NCBI GenBank assembly: GCA_030523905.1
Contig: JAUNHO010000032.1
Location: 1-8,483, forward strand
Source: Bergeyella zoohelcum
Lineage (GTDB): Bacteria > Bacteroidota > Bacteroidia > Flavobacteriales > Weeksellaceae
Direction: 5' to 3'
Length of the DNA: 8,483 nt
The notes under the pieces were generated by a model that was given only the letters and a program-made list of their open reading frames with translations, searched no databases and had not been told where the DNA came from. The translations under genes were made by a program, and so were the position numbers. Positions within the stretch are counted from its first letter, which is position 1, and the number at the start of each line of letters is the position of its first letter. Of the stretch, positions 6,342-8,483 are shown piece by piece.

Positions 6342-6854
6342 ATGCAGATATTAATCCGCACTTTTCGTTCGCTTTCGTGGAGGAATATGATGAGGCTCTG
6401 CTCCGTGTGGTTACCTCATCCTTTTTTTGCCATAATGAGTGTTTTTGCTACCCTGAAAGCCTTCTCTTTGGCACAGAAATATTACCCAAAAACTGCGGGT
6501 TCTAATGGGAAAGGCAATGCATTTCGCCACGCTCTTTGGTGCTGTTTGATTATGTCCTATTGCTCCAAAATATCCTCGCCGCAGAAAGCCCTTGTTTTCT
6601 GTAAATCTATTACCGATTTGCACGAGGAACTCTTTCCTAATGAGCCACTAGAACGAAAAATGGACTTGCATAATAACCAAATCGGAATGGATTTATTTAT
6701 GAAGATGCTAAAAGGTATCCACAGGCAGTTTTTTGAAAATCAGTTCTTTGTGGAGGAGCTAAAAAAGAAAATGCAAACCGCCGAACCCATAGAAAATATT
6801 CATCAGTCACTTGGTAATGAACTCGTTTATATTAAAGAAAAGCCCATCTCATAG
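6342..6854 (+). CDS. DUF6973 domain protein of unknown function
   Basis: The 170-residue protein has a hydrophobic stretch near its N-terminus (about 22-44), which could be a membrane anchor. It then has the conserved motifs NGKGNAFRHALW (55-66), DLHEELFPNE (92-101) and MDLHNNQIGMDLF (107-119). The spaced His63, His94-Glu95 and His110-Asn111-Asn112 look like a possible metal or catalytic site, but no activity is known to me. The ATG lies 6 bases after the accD stop, with AGGGGA just before it that is too close to be a normal Shine-Dalgarno, so translation is probably coupled to accD. Later ATGs at 6387 and 6390 would remove the basic N-terminal residues and seem less likely. The TAG stop is within the terminator hairpin loop. 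Confidence 0.8.
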   Translation: MQILIRTFRSLSWRNMMRLCSVWLPHPFFAIMSVFATLKAFSLAQKYYPKTAGSNGKGNAFRHALWCCLIMSYCSKISSPQKALVFCKSITDLHEELFPNEPLERKMDLHNNQIGMDLFMKMLKGIHRQFFENQFFVEELKKKMQTAEPIENIHQSLGNELVYIKEKPIS

Positions 6855-6870
6855 GAGACAGGCTTTTTTT
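6838..6870. terminator. Terminator overlapping the DUF6973 stop codon, probably bidirectional
   Basis: AAAAGCC (6838-6844) pairs with GGCTTTT (6861-6867), and an inner TCTC (6847-6850) pairs with GAGA (6855-6858). A T-run continues to 6870. The stop codon TAG (6852-6854) lies in the apical loop, so the last codons form the hairpin's left arm. The A-rich left flank would give a U-run for the convergent GLPGLI transcript, whose stop is at 6879. Confidence 0.75.
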
Positions 6871-6878
6871 ATGGATTG

Positions 6879-7757
6879 TTATTTCTTTTTTGGTTCGCTT
6901 TGCTCAATTAAATTATCATTATCGTCTAAAAACTTTTTCAGCTGTGCCTCTTGGTCTTTCAGCGTTTCTAAAACGGAAGAGCCGTCTGGCATTTTAGCAT
7001 CTGCTGGTACATTTTTTAGTTGTATTCTGATGCTTCCGAAAGGGTCTTTGCGGTAGTCGCTATACATTTTATCAAATTTTTCTCGGCTTACACTCAGTTC
7101 TTTTATACCAGAAAATTTAGCTTGGAACTCTTCGGCATAGGTTTTTTCGTTATAGTTATTCACTTTTTCATTGCCTTTCAGTGTCCAAACATAGTGTTTT
7201 TGGCTGTCTTCTATCTTAACAATCAGCCCTGGTAAGCCATTAAATTTGTATGGTCCATCTTGAAATGGCAAATCATTGGAAAACCAAGCCGTCCAGTTTC
7301 TTCCGCCGAATGTAGTGGTGGCTTTTTGTGCGGTATAAGCACCGATTTTTTGCTTTTCGGAGGAAAGTTTCCATTTGAAATCCAGTTTTTCGGTGTAGGA
7401 GACCTGATCATTCAGAATTTGGTCGATGTATTTCACCTCCGTGATTGGGTACTTTTTCGTTACCTTGTGGCTAAACTTATACTTTTTAGCCAATTGCTCT
7501 AAGGTTTTCATATTAAAGTTGCCCGCCTTCATCATTTTTTCTACTTCTGCCTTTACCAAAGAGTCTTGGGCTACATACGCATAGTCTCGGTAGAGAGATT
7601 TCTCTGGCGTGATGTCTAGAATCGTCATCATCGTGGTTAGGGAATCCGACTTGGTGCTTGGTTTGTAAGTCAGTTCGTAGAAAAATCGGTTTGCTGTAAT
7701 CTGTGCATTCGTGAGGGTCATCACCATCATACCAAATGCGAATAAAATACGCTTCAT
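6879..7757 (-). CDS. GLPGLI family exported protein
   Basis: The 292-residue protein begins MKRILFAFGMMVMTLTNAQ, a signal peptide with probable cleavage after residue 18, so the mature protein should be in the periplasm or at the outer membrane. The family signature is in NDLPFQDGPYKFNGLPGLIV (161-180), with GLPGLI at 174-179. This family is common and multicopy in Bacteroidota, and its function is unknown. The C-terminus is charged (EQSEPKKK) with no transmembrane segment or type IX sorting domain visible. An ATG two codons upstream (7763) is an equally possible start. A promoter sits at 7793-7826. The gene lies directly after hsdS on the same strand with no hairpin between them, so readthrough is possible. 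Confidence 0.9.
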   Translation of the reverse strand: MKRILFAFGMMVMTLTNAQITANRFFYELTYKPSTKSDSLTTMMTILDITPEKSLYRDYAYVAQDSLVKAEVEKMMKAGNFNMKTLEQLAKKYKFSHKVTKKYPITEVKYIDQILNDQVSYTEKLDFKWKLSSEKQKIGAYTAQKATTTFGGRNWTAWFSNDLPFQDGPYKFNGLPGLIVKIEDSQKHYVWTLKGNEKVNNYNEKTYAEEFQAKFSGIKELSVSREKFDKMYSDYRKDPFGSIRIQLKNVPADAKMPDGSSVLETLKDQEAQLKKFLDDNDNLIEQSEPKKK

Positions 7758-7792
7758 AATCATAATATTTAATTAAAGTTTTTATTTGCTTA

Positions 7793-7826
7793 CAAATATA
7801 ATAATTTTTTTATTCAGAAAGACAAA
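7793..7826 (-). promoter_or_regulatory. Promoter of the GLPGLI gene
   Basis: On the minus strand TTTG (7826-7823) and, 22 bases on, TATATTTG (7800-7793) match the phylum's promoter pattern, with a slightly long spacer. The -33 box lies inside the last codons of hsdS. The -7 box is about 30 bases before the ATG. Confidence 0.6.
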
Positions 7827-8483
7827 AGTTGTTCTCTGTAATACTCGTATTGTTTGCGTCTTAGCTCTATCTCTTTAGGCAAACCCTCTGAAATGGAATT
7901 TACCAAAGTATCAAATTTATCTAAAATTTTTACAATTCGTTCTTGTTCTTCTAGCGGTGGGAGGGGGATTTTTATTTTTGTTAAATCCTTTGCCGAAACA
8001 TCAATTACTTTTATTCCTTTTGCATATTTTCTTTTTTGTTCTGAAAAATTATTAGTTTGAGTAAAATAAGCAAAATATTTTCCTAAAATATCTTTTGAAG
8101 GCTTAAAAATAGAAGCGTGTCCGCCTGTAACTGCTTGTTCTTTACCAAGATAAACAACTGCTTTGCCTACATCTTCTAAATTTTCACTTGTATTAGTTAT
8201 CACAACATCTCCATAATTTACTTTTTTCAATTTTTCAGCGGTTGCTTCTGAAACAAAAGAGATTGTTTTTTCTGTATATACGCCATAGTAAGTGTAAATC
8301 TGTCCGTAATGAATTGCTGGAACTCCTGATTCTGTAAAATCTGATTTAGGCAAACCACTTCCTCTAACAAATTGCCCCACCTCACCCAGCGTTTTCATTT
8401 GCCAATTATCTTTTGGTGTTAAAAGTTTTTCGCGGTAGTAGGTGTATTGTTTTTTTCTCATCTCCAGCTCCGCCTCCAGCTCC
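7814..8483 (-). CDS. hsdS: Type I restriction-modification specificity subunit HsdS, C-terminal part
   Basis: HsdS gives a type I restriction-modification complex its DNA target through two recognition domains (TRDs) joined by conserved helices. The visible 222 residues read ELEAELE, then MRKKQYTYYREKLLT (central conserved helix end), a second TRD (NWQMKTLGEVGQFVRG... to about ...SAKDLTKIKIPLPP), and the distal conserved helix EEQERIVKILDKFDTLVNSI through ELRRKQYEYYREQLLSF. The open frame continues past the right edge, so the ATG at 8461 is an internal methionine and not a start. The first TRD is outside the window. The two conserved ends (RKKQYTYYREKLLT and RRKQYEYYREQLLS) are near copies, as in HsdS proteins with two similar halves. 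No hsdM or hsdR is visible. If present they should lie upstream, beyond the right edge. Confidence 0.92.
   Translation of the reverse strand, partial: ELEAELEMRKKQYTYYREKLLTPKDNWQMKTLGEVGQFVRGSGLPKSDFTESGVPAIHYGQIYTYYGVYTEKTISFVSEATAEKLKKVNYGDVVITNTSENLEDVGKAVVYLGKEQAVTGGHASIFKPSKDILGKYFAYFTQTNNFSEQKRKYAKGIKVIDVSAKDLTKIKIPLPPLEEQERIVKILDKFDTLVNSISEGLPKEIELRRKQYEYYREQLLSF
8462..8483 (-). repeat. Short tandem repeat in hsdS (ELEA units), cut by the window edge
   Basis: On the minus strand the edge reads GGAGCTGGAGGC followed by GGAGCTGGAG, almost two copies of a 12-base unit coding Glu-Leu-Glu-Ala. It is far richer in GC than the rest of the gene. It sits in the central spacer between the two TRDs, where EcoR124-type HsdS proteins carry 12-base TAEL repeats whose copy number sets the gap in the target site. 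The total copy number cannot be seen here. Confidence 0.65.

Noticed and set aside
8459..8461. ATG at 8461 as the start of a short HsdS-like gene
   Set aside because: The frame is open upstream to the window edge and codes ELEAELE, the expected central linker, so the methionine is internal.

Overview
The window looks like a chromosomal segment of a low-GC member of the Bacteroidota, most likely class Flavobacteriia (a Weeksellaceae-like organism such as Chryseobacterium or Riemerella; this level is inference). The signs are repeated promoters of the TTTG / TAnnTTTG type, almost no Shine-Dalgarno sequences, a GLPGLI-family secreted protein, a DUF6973 protein next to accD, an AccD without zinc-ribbon cysteines, and a class II HMG-CoA reductase, which fits the mevalonate route used by flavobacteria.

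Layout, left to right. 1-194: the 3' end of folC (+), with an in-frame TAG about 50 codons before its natural stop. 227-385: two tandem tRNA-Val(UAC) genes (+) with their own promoter and a strong terminator. 458-1807: mgtE (-), a CBS-domain Mg2+ transporter/channel. 2045-3370: class II HMG-CoA reductase (+). 3371-3541: a gene-free stretch full of GC-rich inverted repeats, unlike the AT-rich surroundings. 3560-3946 and 3980-4690: a DUF423 membrane protein and a small histidine-rich ZIP-type metal transporter (+), probably one transcript. 4829-4868: a 15-bp-stem bidirectional terminator. 4875-5297: ohr (-), an organic hydroperoxide reductase. 5475-6335 and 6342-6854: accD and a DUF6973 protein (+), six bases apart. 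Their terminator hairpin encloses the stop codon of the second gene. 6879-7757: a GLPGLI-family exported protein (-). 7814-8483: the 3' part of a type I restriction specificity gene hsdS (-). It runs off the right edge inside what looks like a short tandem repeat coding for ELEA units.

Most of the window is housekeeping: folate, tRNA, Mg2+, isoprenoid and fatty-acid precursor genes, and peroxide defence. The accessory part is the right edge, where hsdS has the repeat architecture linked to changes of restriction specificity. I see no evidence for a wholly new multi-gene system. The items most worth a second look are the hsdS repeats, the GC-rich repeat cluster at 3371-3541, the tRNA-Val pair that differs only by three acceptor-stem base pairs, the nonsense codon in folC, and the zinc-less AccD coupled to a protein of unknown function.
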